NCBI GenBank assembly: GCA_951812715.1
Contig: OX638323.1
Location: 2,832,577 to 2,896,576, forward strand
Source: an uncultured Pseudohongiella sp.
Lineage (GTDB): Bacteria; Pseudomonadota; Gammaproteobacteria; Pseudomonadales; Pseudohongiellaceae
Length of the DNA stretch: 64,000 nt
Direction: 5' to 3'
Shown here: positions 7,886-18,311 of the stretch, piece by piece
Layout: every line of letters starts with the position of its first letter
Position numbering within the stretch: position 1 is the first letter of the stretch
Position numbers and translations under genes: made by a program
Notes under the pieces: model-generated
The model's database searches: none
Told to the model about the DNA's origin: nothing
The model's input: only the letters and a program-made list of their open reading frames with translations

Positions 7886-9043
7886 ATGCGGATCATTGAC
7901 CCAGCGGAATGCACCGGCGTCTTGTCGGGCTGGCCGGGACACATGCAACGCGCGTTTGAACTCGCGCGCACGGTACTCTCGTGCGCGCCCAATCCTCGCG
8001 TGGGCTGCGTGATCGTTCGGGACAGCCGCCGCGTGGCCGAAGGTTTTCATGCCGGCGCCGGTTACGATCATGCCGAAATTGCCGCGCTTGCATCGGATCC
8101 GGAAGGCGGCAGCGGGGCTACGGTGTTTGTCACCCTTGAGCCCTGTTCACATCAGGGCCGCACCGGACCTTGCGCCGAAGCGCTAATCAATGCAGGCGTG
8201 AAGCAGGTGGTCATCGCCAGTCTTGACCCCAATCCGCGAGTATCGGGCATCCCGCGACTCGAAGCTGCCGGCATTGAGGTTTTCCAGCTCGCGGATTTCG
8301 CCGGCGCGGCTCAGGCGCTCAATGCCGGCTATGCCCGGCGCATGCGGACCAGCCGCCCCTACGTGCGTTGCAAACTCGCCATGAGTCTTGACGGCAGGAC
8401 AGCACTGGCCAATGGCGCCAGCCAATGGATTACCGATCCGGAAGCGCGGGCCGACGCGCAACTGCTGCGCGCGGGCAGTTGCGCCATAGTCACCGGAATC
8501 GATTCCGTCATCACCGATGATCCATCATTGAACGTTCGTCCCGAAGCGTTATCAGGCACAGCGCGGGAACTGGCCGAAAATCGGCTTGCGGAAGCGGGAC
8601 AGCCGCTGCGCGTGATTCTCGACAGCGCCTTGCGTACTCCATCCGCGGCCCGAATTCTGACTCTGGATGGCGCCGTGAAAATCTTCAGCTTGCGCGGCAA
8701 GCATACCGCCGGCGCCTATTCGGAGAACGTTGAAGTCATCACCGCGCCGGCGCGGGCACAGCGGGTAGGCCTCGAATTCGTGCTAAACTGCCTCGCTTCA
8801 AGATTTGAATGTAACGAAATCCTGGTCGAAGCCGGGCCGATACTGGGCGGGGCGTTTGTCACTGCCGGCCTGGTGGACGAACTGGTCATCTACATGGGCG
8901 CTCGCCTGCTTGGCAGCGACGCAAAACCCCTGCTGGAGTTCCCCGGTCCCGATTCCCTGGCGCAAAGCATCGCGCTTGAGATTGATGAAGTCCGCGCTAT
9001 CGGCAATGGAGTGAGACTTATCGCTCGACCGGCGGCAGAATGA
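7886..9043 (+). CDS. ribD: bifunctional riboflavin deaminase/reductase RibD
   Basis: 385 residues. The N-terminal deaminase domain has the zinc site HAE followed by PCSHQGRTGPC, and the C-terminal domain is the NADPH-dependent reductase. Together they carry out the second and third steps from GTP towards riboflavin. ATG 7886 has TGGAGG 9 bases upstream and is preferred over a start 39 bp earlier that lies in the repeat block. The usual Pro in the second motif (GRTPPC) is Gly here, a minor change. No FMN riboswitch was recognisable in the leader. Confidence 0.96.
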   Translation: MRIIDPAECTGVLSGWPGHMQRAFELARTVLSCAPNPRVGCVIVRDSRRVAEGFHAGAGYDHAEIAALASDPEGGSGATVFVTLEPCSHQGRTGPCAEALINAGVKQVVIASLDPNPRVSGIPRLEAAGIEVFQLADFAGAAQALNAGYARRMRTSRPYVRCKLAMSLDGRTALANGASQWITDPEARADAQLLRAGSCAIVTGIDSVITDDPSLNVRPEALSGTARELAENRLAEAGQPLRVILDSALRTPSAARILTLDGAVKIFSLRGKHTAGAYSENVEVITAPARAQRVGLEFVLNCLASRFECNEILVEAGPILGGAFVTAGLVDELVIYMGARLLGSDAKPLLEFPGPDSLAQSIALEIDEVRAIGNGVRLIARPAAE

Positions 9044-9053
9044 GGACAACGGC

Positions 9054-9656
9054 ATGTTCAGCGGAATCGTGGCGGCCATGGGAACGCTGCTCGAACGCAG
9101 CGCGCAAGGCGGCGGCTATCGCTTGCGAATTGCAGTTGGCGCGCTTGACCTGCGCGATGTAAGCATCGGTGACAGCATTGCCGTAAACGGTTGCTGTCTG
9201 ACCGTGGTGGAACAGGAAGCGGACAGCTTCCGCGCCGATGTATCCAACGAAACCCTGCGTTGCACGACACTGGGATCGATGGAGGCAGGCCGGCGGGTCA
9301 ACCTGGAAAAGTCGATGCGTCTCGGCGACCGGCTCGGCGGACATCTGGTTAGCGGGCATGTCGATGGAATCGGCACGCTGCTGCGGCGGGAAAACGACGG
9401 CGACAGCCTGCGACTGACCTTGCGGGCGCCCGATTCCCTGGCCAGATATATCGCCCGCAAGGGTTGCATCTGTATCGACGGCGCAAGCTTGACGGTGAAT
9501 GAAGTGAACGGGACGGATTTCAGCGTGAACATCATTCCCCATACCCGGGCGGAGACCATTATCGGGCACTACCGCGAGGGACAGCAGGTCAATCTGGAAG
9601 CCGACCTGCTCGCGCGTTACCTGGAGCGGCTGCTGCAAGCAGGCGCCGAACATTGA
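9054..9656 (+). CDS. ribE: riboflavin synthase alpha chain
   Basis: 200 residues starting [13 protein letters not shown], the family's hallmark N-terminus. Two tandem lumazine-binding beta-barrel domains cover about residues 1-95 and 96-195, the second opening with [12 protein letters not shown]. It dismutates two 6,7-dimethyl-8-ribityllumazine molecules into riboflavin. It starts 10 bp after ribD, and the gene after it follows within 14 bp, so a single transcript is expected. Confidence 0.97.
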   Translation: MFSGIVAAMGTLLERSAQGGGYRLRIAVGALDLRDVSIGDSIAVNGCCLTVVEQEADSFRADVSNETLRCTTLGSMEAGRRVNLEKSMRLGDRLGGHLVSGHVDGIGTLLRRENDGDSLRLTLRAPDSLARYIARKGCICIDGASLTVNEVNGTDFSVNIIPHTRAETIIGHYREGQQVNLEADLLARYLERLLQAGAEH

Positions 9657-9670
9657 ATGGCCAAGAGAAG

Positions 9671-10804
9671 ATGAAACTGAACACCTCGCAAGAGCTGATC
9701 GGCGATATCCGCCAGGGCAAAATGGTCGTCATCATGGACGACGAGGAACGCGAGAACGAAGGCGACCTCGTGCTCTCGGCTGAGCGCGTACGCCCGGAAG
9801 ACATTAATTTCATGGCCAAGAACGCCCGCGGCCTGATCTGCCTGACATTGACCCGTGAACGTTGCGAATTCCTTAACCTGCCGCTGATGGTGAACGATAA
9901 CCGCACCAGCCACAAAACCAGTTTCACGGTTTCGATCGAAGCCGCCAGCGGCGTTACCACGGGGATTTCCGCCGCTGATCGCGCGCGCACCATCCAGATG
10001 GCGACAGCCGCCGATTCGCGCCCGGAGGATATAGTCCAGCCGGGACATGTTTTTCCGGTTATGGCCCAACCCGGCGGCGTGCTGCGGCGAGCGGGACATA
10101 CCGAAGCCGGCTGCGACCTGGCGCGGCTGGCGGGTTATGCGCCGGCGGCGGTGATCGTCGAGATCATGAATGAGGACGGCACCATGGCGCGTCGTGGCGA
10201 CCTTGAAGAGTTCGCCCGCAGGCACGAACTCAAGATCGGCACCATCGCCGACCTGATCCACTATCGGCTGGCGAATGAACATACCGTAACTCGCACCGCC
10301 AGCAACCGTCTGCAAACGCGCTTCGGCGAATTTAACGTGCATAGCTATCTGGATTCGATCAGTGGCAACACGCACCTGGCCTTCGCGCTCGGCCGGATTG
10401 TCAAGGATGAGCCTACTTTGGTGAGGGTGCATATTCCCAATACCTTGCGTGACGTCTGTGAAGTGCTCACCGGCGAGCGCATTAGCTGGTCCTTCGGCAG
10501 CGCGTTGGAGCGAATCAGCCGGGAGGGCAAGGGCGTCGCGGTATTGTTGTCCGGAGAGGACTATGGTCAGGGCATCGATCAGACCCTGGCGTCAGTGTTG
10601 TCAGCCAACCGCCGCGGCAGCAGCGCCGAGTTTCGCAGCGATCTCACCATCGGCACCGGATCGCAGATATTGCGAGATCTGGGCATCGGCAAGATGCGCT
10701 TGCTCAGTTATCCCGCGCGCTTCAACGCGATCTCCGGCTTCGACCTGGAAGTGGAGGAATTCGTGCGTTTCAAGAAACCGCGCAAGGAAGGAGCCGGCAA
10801 GTGA
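9671..10804 (+). CDS. ribBX: 3,4-dihydroxy-2-butanone-4-phosphate synthase with degenerate RibA domain (RibBX-type)
   Basis: 377 residues. Residues 1-200 are a complete RibB domain ([32 protein letters not shown]) that makes the four-carbon unit from ribulose 5-phosphate. Residues about 205-377 have the GTP cyclohydrolase II fold pattern but lack its three zinc cysteines; the equivalent stretch reads [13 protein letters not shown]. It should therefore not hydrolyse GTP. This architecture is known as RibBX in Proteobacteria. Consistently, an intact stand-alone RibA is encoded at 28.5 kb. ATG 9671 is preferred over a TTG 18 bp upstream. Confidence 0.92.
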   Translation: MKLNTSQELIGDIRQGKMVVIMDDEERENEGDLVLSAERVRPEDINFMAKNARGLICLTLTRERCEFLNLPLMVNDNRTSHKTSFTVSIEAASGVTTGISAADRARTIQMATAADSRPEDIVQPGHVFPVMAQPGGVLRRAGHTEAGCDLARLAGYAPAAVIVEIMNEDGTMARRGDLEEFARRHELKIGTIADLIHYRLANEHTVTRTASNRLQTRFGEFNVHSYLDSISGNTHLAFALGRIVKDEPTLVRVHIPNTLRDVCEVLTGERISWSFGSALERISREGKGVAVLLSGEDYGQGIDQTLASVLSANRRGSSAEFRSDLTIGTGSQILRDLGIGKMRLLSYPARFNAISGFDLEVEEFVRFKKPRKEGAGK

Positions 10805-11277
10805 GCGGGACAGTCATGCTCAAGGGAGACCCAGGCTCCGGCAATTCGCGCTACGCCATTGCCATGAGCCGATTCAACGGCTTCATTGTCGAACGGCTGC
10901 TGGATGGGGCGCTGGAAACCCTGGCGGCGCAAGGCGTGGAACGGGACCGGATCACAATTGTCCAAACGCCCGGCGCCTGGGAGCTGCCGCTCGCGGTTCA
11001 GGCGCTGGCGCGGCGGAAGGACATCGACGCCGTGATTGTCCTCGGCGCGGTTATCCGCGGCGAGACCGCGCATTTCGAATATGTGGCCGGTGAATGCGTA
11101 CGCGGACTGAATCGGGTAATGCTGGAGTCCTCCAAGCCGGTTACGCTGGGCGTGTTAACAGTGGAGACGATAGAGCAGGCCGAGGCCCGCTCTTGCCCGA
11201 ACGACAACAAAGGGGCGGAAGCGGCGCTCGCGGCCATGGAAATGGTCAGCCTGATGGCCCGCGTGGAGTCCTCGTGA
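10801..11277 (+). CDS. ribH: 6,7-dimethyl-8-ribityllumazine synthase
   Basis: 158 residues. Typical motifs are RYAIAMSRFNGFIVERLL near the N-terminus, PGAWELPLAVQALA, and VLGAVIRGETAHFEYV in the middle. The enzyme condenses the RibD product with the RibB product and usually assembles into 60-mers or pentamers. A GTG start at 10801 overlaps the preceding stop (GTGA); an ATG at 10816 is an alternative. Translational coupling with ribBX is likely. Confidence 0.96.
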   Translation: MSGTVMLKGDPGSGNSRYAIAMSRFNGFIVERLLDGALETLAAQGVERDRITIVQTPGAWELPLAVQALARRKDIDAVIVLGAVIRGETAHFEYVAGECVRGLNRVMLESSKPVTLGVLTVETIEQAEARSCPNDNKGAEAALAAMEMVSLMARVESS

Positions 11278-11711
11278 GCGTCGCGGGCGGCAAACGCCTG
11301 TCGCCCCGGCGCCGAGCCCGCCGGTTGGCGCTGCAAGCGCTTTATCAATGGATCATGTCCGACAACGATCCAGCGGAAATCGCGCGCCAGTTGCGGGAGG
11401 ACGCCAGCGGTCAGATCGACTGGGATTACTTCGACCGACTTTTTCCGGCGATACCTGAAGGTAAAAACGAACTCCAGCAGCAACTGGATCCGGTAATGGA
11501 CAGCAGAAGGCTTGATCCCGTGGAACAGGCCGTGCTCTGGTTGGGCGCTTTCGAACTGGCCAGACAGCCGGATATTCCCTATCGGGTCGTGATCAACGAA
11601 TCGGTCGAACTGGCCAAGGTTTTCGGCGCCACCGACGGCTACAAATACGTCAACGCGGTGCTCGACAAGCTGGCGCAGCGACTGCGCGGCCAAGAAGCCG
11701 CCGCCGGCTGA
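11274..11711 (+). CDS. nusB: transcription antitermination factor NusB
   Basis: 145 residues from a GTG that overlaps the ribH stop (GTGA at 11274). The N-terminus carries the arginine-rich helix RRARRLALQALYQWIM, and the C-terminus PYRVVINESVELAKVFG and YKYVNAVLDKLA, both NusB signatures. It binds boxA RNA with NusE (ribosomal protein S10) in rRNA antitermination. ribH-nusB adjacency is typical of Proteobacteria. Confidence 0.95.
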   Translation: MSVAGGKRLSPRRRARRLALQALYQWIMSDNDPAEIARQLREDASGQIDWDYFDRLFPAIPEGKNELQQQLDPVMDSRRLDPVEQAVLWLGAFELARQPDIPYRVVINESVELAKVFGATDGYKYVNAVLDKLAQRLRGQEAAAG

Positions 11712-11713
11712 AC

Positions 11714-12727
11714 ATGGATTTGACCGAGCGCGAAATCATCCGCCGGTATTTCGACGTGCCGGAGTTGCGCCTGCCGCGCCCCGAAATCGAGCTTGGCGTC
11801 GGTGACGACGCCGCCATTCTGCGCATCCCCGCGGGCAAGCGGCTGGTCGTATCCGCCGATGTGCTGGCGGCGGGCGTGCATTTTCCGGAACGAGCGCAAG
11901 CGAATCTGATCGCCTGCCGCGCATTGGCGGTAAATCTAAGCGATCTGGCGGCGATGGCGGCCGAACCCTTGTGTTTTACGCTGGCGCTTACCCTGCCGCG
12001 AGCTGATTCGGAATGGCTGCGGGCTTTCAGCCGCGGTCTTGCCAAACTGGCCGGAGAGTATGGCTGTTCGCTGGTCGGCGGCGATCTCAGCCGCGGACCG
12101 TTGCAGATCGCGATACAGGTCCATGGGCTATGCGAATCCGGACGCGAACTGCGCCGCGATGGCGCCAGACCCGGACAGAAGGTGTATTTGACCGGCTGGG
12201 CCGGCGATGGCGCCCTGGGTCTTGCCAGTTTAGGAATTGACACACCGGGGATTGAACTGAATGCCGCGCCGGAAAATTTGCCGGCTGCGTGTCTGGCGCA
12301 TTTCCACGCCGCCTATTTCCAGCCCCAGCCTCGCGTCGAATTTGCCCTGGCGGCGGCGCCCTTGATAGCTTGCGCCATCGATGTTTCCGATGGACTGCTC
12401 GGAGACGCCGGCCATCTGGCCGCGGCCAGTTCGGTGGGCATTGAGCTGGATCCGGAGCGCTTGCCGTTTTCTCCATCGGCCCGCTGTTGCGCAACCCCGC
12501 AATCCCGCATCCGCGCCGCGCTTGCCGGAGGCGATGATTATGAATTGTGCTTTACCGCCGATCCGGCGCATGAAGAACGGCTCATGGAAATCGCCGCCGA
12601 CATGAATCTGCCCTTGACCCGCATCGGCGAAGTAACGGCGGGGGAGGGCGCACACTGCGCCGGTAAGGAGTTGTCGCTCACTTCCTTCGATCACTTCGGA
12701 GGTTGGGAAGCCAATGCTCTTGAGTGA
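11714..12727 (+). CDS. thiL: thiamine-monophosphate kinase
   Basis: 337 residues. GVGDDAAIL near residue 30, VNLSDLAAMAA, LVGGDLSRGP, IDVSDGLLGDAGHLA and ALAGGDDYELCF are the ThiL/PurM-fold nucleotide and Mg2+ sites. It phosphorylates thiamine monophosphate to the active cofactor TPP. It ends the plus-strand housekeeping run. In many gammaproteobacteria pgpA comes next, but here pgpA is 15 kb away at 27988. The last 37 bp overlap the convergent permease gene at 12691. Confidence 0.96.
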   Translation: MDLTEREIIRRYFDVPELRLPRPEIELGVGDDAAILRIPAGKRLVVSADVLAAGVHFPERAQANLIACRALAVNLSDLAAMAAEPLCFTLALTLPRADSEWLRAFSRGLAKLAGEYGCSLVGGDLSRGPLQIAIQVHGLCESGRELRRDGARPGQKVYLTGWAGDGALGLASLGIDTPGIELNAAPENLPAACLAHFHAAYFQPQPRVEFALAAAPLIACAIDVSDGLLGDAGHLAAASSVGIELDPERLPFSPSARCCATPQSRIRAALAGGDDYELCFTADPAHEERLMEIAADMNLPLTRIGEVTAGEGAHCAGKELSLTSFDHFGGWEANALE

Positions 12728-13974
12728 AGTCGATCAAAAGGCCGGAGGACCACTGTGAGCAGCGCTGCCACCAAGATGGAATCCAGGGCGGCGACCCTGG
12801 TCAAGGTGAATATTCCCTCCTGCGACAGATAACCTGCGACAATCGCAAGCAGCCAGGCGAGCATCGCCCGAGCCACGATAAGTGGTTGCCCCCGCCTGGC
12901 GTCTTCGTCAAAGCGTGTGCGGAACAACAGAGCCTCGACAGCATAGATGGCGGAAACAGGCGGTATGGTGATTCCGAGCAGAAGCAGATAGGCCACCAGA
13001 TATTCGTCTACTCTGCTCAAAGCCAGGACCGTGCCAAGGAAACCGAATGCCGCGATGATCATCGGGAGCCGCGAACCCCGGAATATCGTCGCCATGGCGA
13101 GGGAGCCGGAATAGAGCGACAACACATTTGACGACCATGCCGCCAGCACGAGCAGGGCGAACGCGGGAATTCCGATTCCGATCAGGATCATCACATTGAG
13201 AATATCGGGCTCGCCCATGGCGACCGCCGGTATCGCGGCCAGCGACAAGGTAAAGGGAAACGAGACGCCAAGCGCGAGGAATGCTGACCATGTCGCCGCC
13301 TTGCGTGAGCGCGCGAATCGGCTGTAATCGGGTTGAATCGTTACACCGGCTATGTAGCTTCCTATGACGGCGGAGACAGCCGTGTAAATGCTCATTGGCT
13401 CGCCGCCCGCGGGTATCGTCCAGTCGTCAATGCCGGTATAGGATAGGTTGGCCGCCACGGCGAGAAAGACGACCATCACCGGCACGAGGGTCAGCGCCAG
13501 CTTGTCAATTCCTCTGAATCCCGAGAGAGTTACGCCGACCATGAGGGCGCTGCCGACGATCACATAAGCTTCCAGCGGCCAGGATATTCCAAAAACCGTC
13601 TCGCCCAATTGCGCACCGGCCCGGCCGAACATGGTTCCGGTGACCCCGTACCAGCCAAGCAGCGAACAGGCCACGGCCAGGTTCGCAAGCTTGCCGCCCC
13701 AGCGCCCGAAAGCAAACTCACTCAAGACATAGGCCGAAAGCCCCGATTTCTGACCGCACAGACCAGTCATGGCCGCAAGCCCGCCAAGCACGATACAACC
13801 GCAGGAGAAGGCGATGATCGCGTCGCGCAGGCCCAGGGAGGCGCCGAGTGTAGCGGCCATCAGAAACGCTGGGATAGCGATGGTTCCGCCGACGATGACC
13901 ATTGCGATATGCCGGCCGGAATAAGTCGCCGACGACGGTACCTGGGAGGTGGGGTAGTCGGAGCCTGGGTTCAT
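12691..13974 (-). CDS. NCS1-family permease (cytosine/hydantoin-type)
   Basis: 427-residue inner-membrane transporter with about 12 hydrophobic segments. GTIAIPAFLMAATLGASLGL, LLGWYGVTGTMFGRAG and IQPDYSRFAR match the NCS1 (CodB/Mhp1) family, which imports nucleobases, hydantoins or allantoin. It is the last gene of a minus-strand hydantoin-type cluster, so import of hydantoin or a related cyclic ureide across the inner membrane is the best inference. Substrate specificity cannot be read from the sequence. Confidence 0.85.
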   Translation of the reverse strand: MNPGSDYPTSQVPSSATYSGRHIAMVIVGGTIAIPAFLMAATLGASLGLRDAIIAFSCGCIVLGGLAAMTGLCGQKSGLSAYVLSEFAFGRWGGKLANLAVACSLLGWYGVTGTMFGRAGAQLGETVFGISWPLEAYVIVGSALMVGVTLSGFRGIDKLALTLVPVMVVFLAVAANLSYTGIDDWTIPAGGEPMSIYTAVSAVIGSYIAGVTIQPDYSRFARSRKAATWSAFLALGVSFPFTLSLAAIPAVAMGEPDILNVMILIGIGIPAFALLVLAAWSSNVLSLYSGSLAMATIFRGSRLPMIIAAFGFLGTVLALSRVDEYLVAYLLLLGITIPPVSAIYAVEALLFRTRFDEDARRGQPLIVARAMLAWLLAIVAGYLSQEGIFTLTRVAALDSILVAALLTVVLRPFDRLHSRALASQPPK

Positions 13975-14029
13975 TTGAGGTCAGGGCGCGCCCGCCTGGT
14001 AATGTGTCCGCCGCTAGCGTTCCTCACGC

Positions 14030-14851
14030 TTACACGATCAATGTGTTGCCGAACTCGATATCGGTCTGTAATAGCCTGAAATCGGTCAGTTCACGCTCCG
14101 GAGGCGGTTGCATCCCCCAGACTCTGCTGTTCGACCAACCCAGGCGCTTGGCCAAAGCTGCGTTTTCGGCCGCCTTGAGAGCGGCGATGGAAGGATCGAT
14201 TACCGGCACGAAAGCGCCGAACCGGTCTGCCAGACGGGTCTGAAGTTGACGATAGAAACCAACTTCGAGTGTACACCCGAGAATGACGGCTTCGGCGCGA
14301 AGTTCGCCGACCGCCCGAATCGCGGCGCGTTCGAGTTTCTCCTTTGTTTGTTCCTGGTCTTGGTGAAATTTCTCGACACGCAAATCCACCGCTTCGAACG
14401 AAACCAGCTTGTCCCTGCCGCCGTATTCGTGGACCGCGTTTTTCATTTGATGTTCCCATTTCCATTGACCAATGATGACTGAGAAGTTGTTGGCCAGCAG
14501 CAGGGCGGCGGCGATGGACGCCTGACATGGACCAACGACAATCGTGTCGCCGGAAACCTCTCTGGCAGCCAGCAATGCGGGATCGTAGAAGCAGCCGATA
14601 ATTAGGGCGTCGTAGTCGTGCACGGAACAATATCGGGCCGCTTTTACAGTTTCATTGAAAATGCACGCTTCGTAGGCGCGGTATTCAAGGTTTGTCATTG
14701 TGGGAGGAACCGAATCGCTGGACAGGGAAGTCACATGCACGGTGGTGTCGTGGTATTTGTATTCGCTAGCCATATCGGCGAATACCTGATCGTAGGCGGA
14801 GGTTCCGATTGGATTCAGGTACATCACCTTTACATTCATATCGATCGACAT
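14030..14851 (-). CDS. Asp/Glu/hydantoin racemase family protein
   Basis: 273 residues. Members use two cysteines as acid and base, and both are present: Cys87 in IIGCFYDP and Cys193 in ILGCTLEVGF. The N-terminal YLNPIGTSAYD also fits. In this cluster it probably epimerises a 5-substituted hydantoin or a related chiral intermediate so that both enantiomers reach the HyuA/HyuB hydrolase. The C-terminal ~40 residues look divergent. Glutamate or aspartate racemase activity is less likely given the neighbours. ATG 14851 or the ATG four codons later could serve as start. Confidence 0.85.
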   Translation of the reverse strand: MSIDMNVKVMYLNPIGTSAYDQVFADMASEYKYHDTTVHVTSLSSDSVPPTMTNLEYRAYEACIFNETVKAARYCSVHDYDALIIGCFYDPALLAAREVSGDTIVVGPCQASIAAALLLANNFSVIIGQWKWEHQMKNAVHEYGGRDKLVSFEAVDLRVEKFHQDQEQTKEKLERAAIRAVGELRAEAVILGCTLEVGFYRQLQTRLADRFGAFVPVIDPSIAALKAAENAALAKRLGWSNSRVWGMQPPPERELTDFRLLQTDIEFGNTLIV

Positions 14852-15090
14852 CGGCCTATTACTCCTTCGAAGATGAACTTGAGTCTCAACCGCGCCCCAG
14901 AAGCTGACAAGTCAAAGTTCCCGTGGACGATTACGCCCCATGTCCATGGCAGCGTCTACGACACCAACGGGTAGACGAGTTGGCTTCGCGCAGGCGGTTG
15001 ACCACCTGATGGGGTGGGGCAGTTACATGTTTGCGGTGGCCCCGATCCGGGTTCCGGGAAGTTCGCGCGGGCGGAGAAGCCCGCGGCCAG

Positions 15091-17814
15091 TCAGGGTATC
15101 AGTCTCAGATTGCGCCCGGCGGCAACCGCCAATATGCGCTTGTTGACTTCCAGTTTCGCGAAGATGTTCTTCAAATGAAACTTGACCGTATTCTCGGTCA
15201 TGTCAAGCGCCCGGGCGATTCCCTTGTTGGAAAGCCCGCTGGCGAGATGTTCCAGTACTTCGCGTTCTCGCGGGCTCAGCAGAGGCAGGTTTTCGTTGCC
15301 CCCGAAGTCGATGCCTCCATTCTTGAAACGCTCCAGGCAGGCCGCGATAAAACGGTGAGTGATGCTGCCGAGTTGCAATTCCCGCCGGTGCCGGTAGAGC
15401 CGGGATAGCAATCTTTCCAGAGGTTTGCCGAAATCGAGAAGCGGTCTGTATGCGCCTTGAGCGACAGCCAGGTCGATCGACATGGCGAATCCAGCCAATG
15501 CCTCGGCGGACTTGCCGCTGGCGTCAAGCGTGAGGGCCCGCAATATTTCGCCATCCAGCATGATCCAGCGGTTGCCCGATGCTGATGCCAGTTCGGTGAT
15601 GAAATTGGCCGCCTTGAAAGCAGCGTCATGATTGCCGGTTGCAAGCGCCAGCAAGCCATCCGCGACCCCGATCAGATGATCACGCCGCCAGTCGGGAAGA
15701 GACTGAACGCCGGGTTTGGAGCGGATTTTAAGATTCTTGTGATGAAACAGCCGCCGCGCGCCATTCAAATCGCCTTCACGCACAAGCAGCAGATATTCGT
15801 AAGCGTCGAGCAATTCGGCAAGCCGGAAAAGGCCTCGTTTCTCCGCCGTCTGCCGCCCGCTTGTCAATATGGAGATCGCGGCTTGCAGACCCTTTTGGGA
15901 ATAAGCGAGGAGGGCGGACGTGCCATAGCCGGCCGCGTATACATCGAACCAGCCATCGTAGTTTTCGGCGTATACAAGCGCTGCGCCAAGACTTTTGGAG
16001 TCATGCTCATCGCGGAGATAGTGAGCCGCGGCCCGGATGATGTCGGCGACCGCCTTGAGACCACTGTCGGCGCCGAAATTGTCTTCCGCCATTTCGTGCG
16101 CCTCGTCCAGGGTGGCGATCGCTTCCGTCAGGCGCCCCATGAAAAGATCGGCCTGACCTTCATGGAGAAGCGCGTAGTTCAGGCCCAGAACACAGTTCAC
16201 CTCCCGCATGTAACGTTGCGATTTTTTCGCGTAATTCAGCGCTTCCTCGAAGGATCCGATTGCCAGAGCTCCGACCGCGGTGATAGCGTAGATCAGCGAG
16301 CGGCCGGTGGAATCGGAGCGTATCAATGCGTGCTCCGTATCGAGAATTCGCTTGATACTGTTGCTATCCGAAATCCGGTCCTCATAAGCTTCGAGCAAAC
16401 TTCCCATCAATGTAGCGTCGCGCCGAAAGGCCGCGGTTTCATTGGATCGATCTGACAACAGGTGGCCGTTGGCATCTCTCAGGCTCTGGAAGAGTTGGTG
16501 GGCCTGGGCGATTTCCCCTTCCTTTATCAGTTGATAGACGCGGGAAACCTGCAAGCGCGGGAATCGGCCCAGTTCCGATAGGGGGAAGTGGGACATCAAT
16601 TGGCGGAAGCGGGATATCCCGCCGAACATTATCAATTCCCAGCCTCCGGCATCTTCGATAATACGTGAGGCGTATTCCAGGTGTCCGGCAAAACAGGCGT
16701 GCGAGACGGCTTGAACGGGCAGTTCATGCGCCTCGTACCACTTCGCGGCCCGCAAGTGCAATGAAAAAAGCGTGTCGGGTTCCGTCTGTTCGAGTTCGTT
16801 TTTCAGAAACTCCGCAAACAGGTGATGGTAGCGATACCAAATCCGTTCCCGGCCCGTCGAGACAATGAGGGAATGCTGTTGTTTCAGCCGCTCAAGAATA
16901 TTCTTGCAATCGATCCGTTCGGAAAGGCAATTGGCCAGATCGTCGTTGAACCGTTCCACGATAGACGTGCGTCTGAGCACCAAGCGAATCTCGTCGGGAA
17001 GATCCTGATAGACCTGTTGCGCGAAATAGTCCGCGATGTCTCCGCTGGAGCCGGACAATCCGCGCACAACATCTCCCGGCGGGGCTTCGTCGCGCAACAG
17101 CGTGCGGGTCATCTGCAAGGCCATGGCCCACCCTTCGGTGCGTTGCATCAGCGCGACCATATCCTCCTCGCCACACGAGGTTGAAAGAATCTCGCGAGCT
17201 TCATCCGTGCTGAAGCGCAGGTCGTCCGCGGAAAATTGTTGCACCAGCCCATTAATCTTCAGCGCCGAGTATCTGAATCCAGGTTTGTTGCGGGAAGCCA
17301 CGGCGATATGGGATTGTTCGGGTAGCGTCTCCAGAAGGTTTTCGATTACTCGATCCGTCGCAGCGCTTCCGGCGCGGTGATAATCATCGAGAATGATGAT
17401 CAATTGTCCCGGGTGTTTATTGAGGGCAGCGGCGATGGCTTTGACCGCGGCGTCATTGGATACGTCAATTAGCCCCTGGTGGGCAAGTTTTTCCAGTGAC
17501 CCCATCTTCACGCCAGAGAAACTCAGCGACAGAATCAAATGAGAAAGAAAATGATCCGGCTCGCGGTCCGTCTCGTCTGTTGCGAGCCACGCGACATGTT
17601 TGCCGCTTTCGACCAGCGAATCCGACAATTGCGAGAGCAACGTGGATTTTCCATAGCCGGCCGGTGTTATCACCAAAGTGAGCACGCCAGCGAGAGAAGC
17701 CTCAAGCCGCTGCAACAGCGCGGACCGGCGAACCTGGAACACCAGACTGAACTGAGGTTCGAACTTTCCTTGCAAAAGCAAGGATTCGAAGTTGTCGAGT
17801 TTCGCACTCACCAA
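15091..17814 (-). CDS. MalT-like LuxR-family transcriptional activator
   Basis: 907-residue regulator. It has an N-terminal STAND-type ATPase domain with Walker [12 protein letters not shown] near residue 50 and a Walker B-like [11 protein letters not shown] near 138-148. A long helical repeat region of TPR type follows, then a C-terminal LuxR helix-turn-helix ([20 protein letters not shown] to the end). Length and layout match MalT-type activators, which bind a ligand and ATP before activating transcription. Its place inside the hydantoin-type cluster suggests it senses a substrate or product of that pathway. Confidence 0.88.
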   Translation of the reverse strand: MVSAKLDNFESLLLQGKFEPQFSLVFQVRRSALLQRLEASLAGVLTLVITPAGYGKSTLLSQLSDSLVESGKHVAWLATDETDREPDHFLSHLILSLSFSGVKMGSLEKLAHQGLIDVSNDAAVKAIAAALNKHPGQLIIILDDYHRAGSAATDRVIENLLETLPEQSHIAVASRNKPGFRYSALKINGLVQQFSADDLRFSTDEAREILSTSCGEEDMVALMQRTEGWAMALQMTRTLLRDEAPPGDVVRGLSGSSGDIADYFAQQVYQDLPDEIRLVLRRTSIVERFNDDLANCLSERIDCKNILERLKQQHSLIVSTGRERIWYRYHHLFAEFLKNELEQTEPDTLFSLHLRAAKWYEAHELPVQAVSHACFAGHLEYASRIIEDAGGWELIMFGGISRFRQLMSHFPLSELGRFPRLQVSRVYQLIKEGEIAQAHQLFQSLRDANGHLLSDRSNETAAFRRDATLMGSLLEAYEDRISDSNSIKRILDTEHALIRSDSTGRSLIYAITAVGALAIGSFEEALNYAKKSQRYMREVNCVLGLNYALLHEGQADLFMGRLTEAIATLDEAHEMAEDNFGADSGLKAVADIIRAAAHYLRDEHDSKSLGAALVYAENYDGWFDVYAAGYGTSALLAYSQKGLQAAISILTSGRQTAEKRGLFRLAELLDAYEYLLLVREGDLNGARRLFHHKNLKIRSKPGVQSLPDWRRDHLIGVADGLLALATGNHDAAFKAANFITELASASGNRWIMLDGEILRALTLDASGKSAEALAGFAMSIDLAVAQGAYRPLLDFGKPLERLLSRLYRHRRELQLGSITHRFIAACLERFKNGGIDFGGNENLPLLSPREREVLEHLASGLSNKGIARALDMTENTVKFHLKNIFAKLEVNKRILAVAAGRNLRLIP

Positions 17815-17929
17815 GCATGCTCCGGAAAAAGTTCAAATAGTGCAATCATCCGGTTGGTTGCGCAACGGCTTTCGCTGGACTTGGCCGGTCGATTTCCGCT
17901 GGTCTTTTCGGGGATGGAACCCCTGGGTC

Positions 17930-18280
17930 TCATGCCATCAGCGTAATGCAAAGTACGCAAACTCCATATACATTTATGCCAATTGCAGAAGCCCAGGCAA
18001 ATCGGGACGCGTACCGCGATGCATCGTACCCGACGACATGGCGGTAGATTCCGAAACGCGCGATGAGGAAAATAAAAACCGCCAACAGCGGGCCCCGAAT
18101 GCCCGAATCCGCTGCCGCGTATACCAAATAGAGAGCGGTCATCATCAGTATCGCCTGCACCGGTTCGGTCGGCGCCAGTGGTGGACTCCCGCAGTCCGCC
18201 AATACCAGGCTTGTCAGGTTGTAGCCGATTGCCAGCATGAAATACGCCACCGCCGCAATGTCGATCAATTCAGCTTGCAT
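17930..18280 (-). CDS. small uncharacterised membrane protein
   Basis: 116 residues with about four hydrophobic segments and short loops. No family is recognised. It lies 31 bp after the MFS transporter gene on the same strand and 115 bp before the regulator gene, so it may be co-transcribed and act as a transporter accessory subunit. There are no obvious catalytic or metal-binding motifs. Confidence 0.6.
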   Translation of the reverse strand: MQAELIDIAAVAYFMLAIGYNLTSLVLADCGSPPLAPTEPVQAILMMTALYLVYAAADSGIRGPLLAVFIFLIARFGIYRHVVGYDASRYASRFAWASAIGINVYGVCVLCITLMA

Positions 18281-18311
18281 GTCTTCGCCTCAACGTTGAA
18301 AGCGGTGGTCA

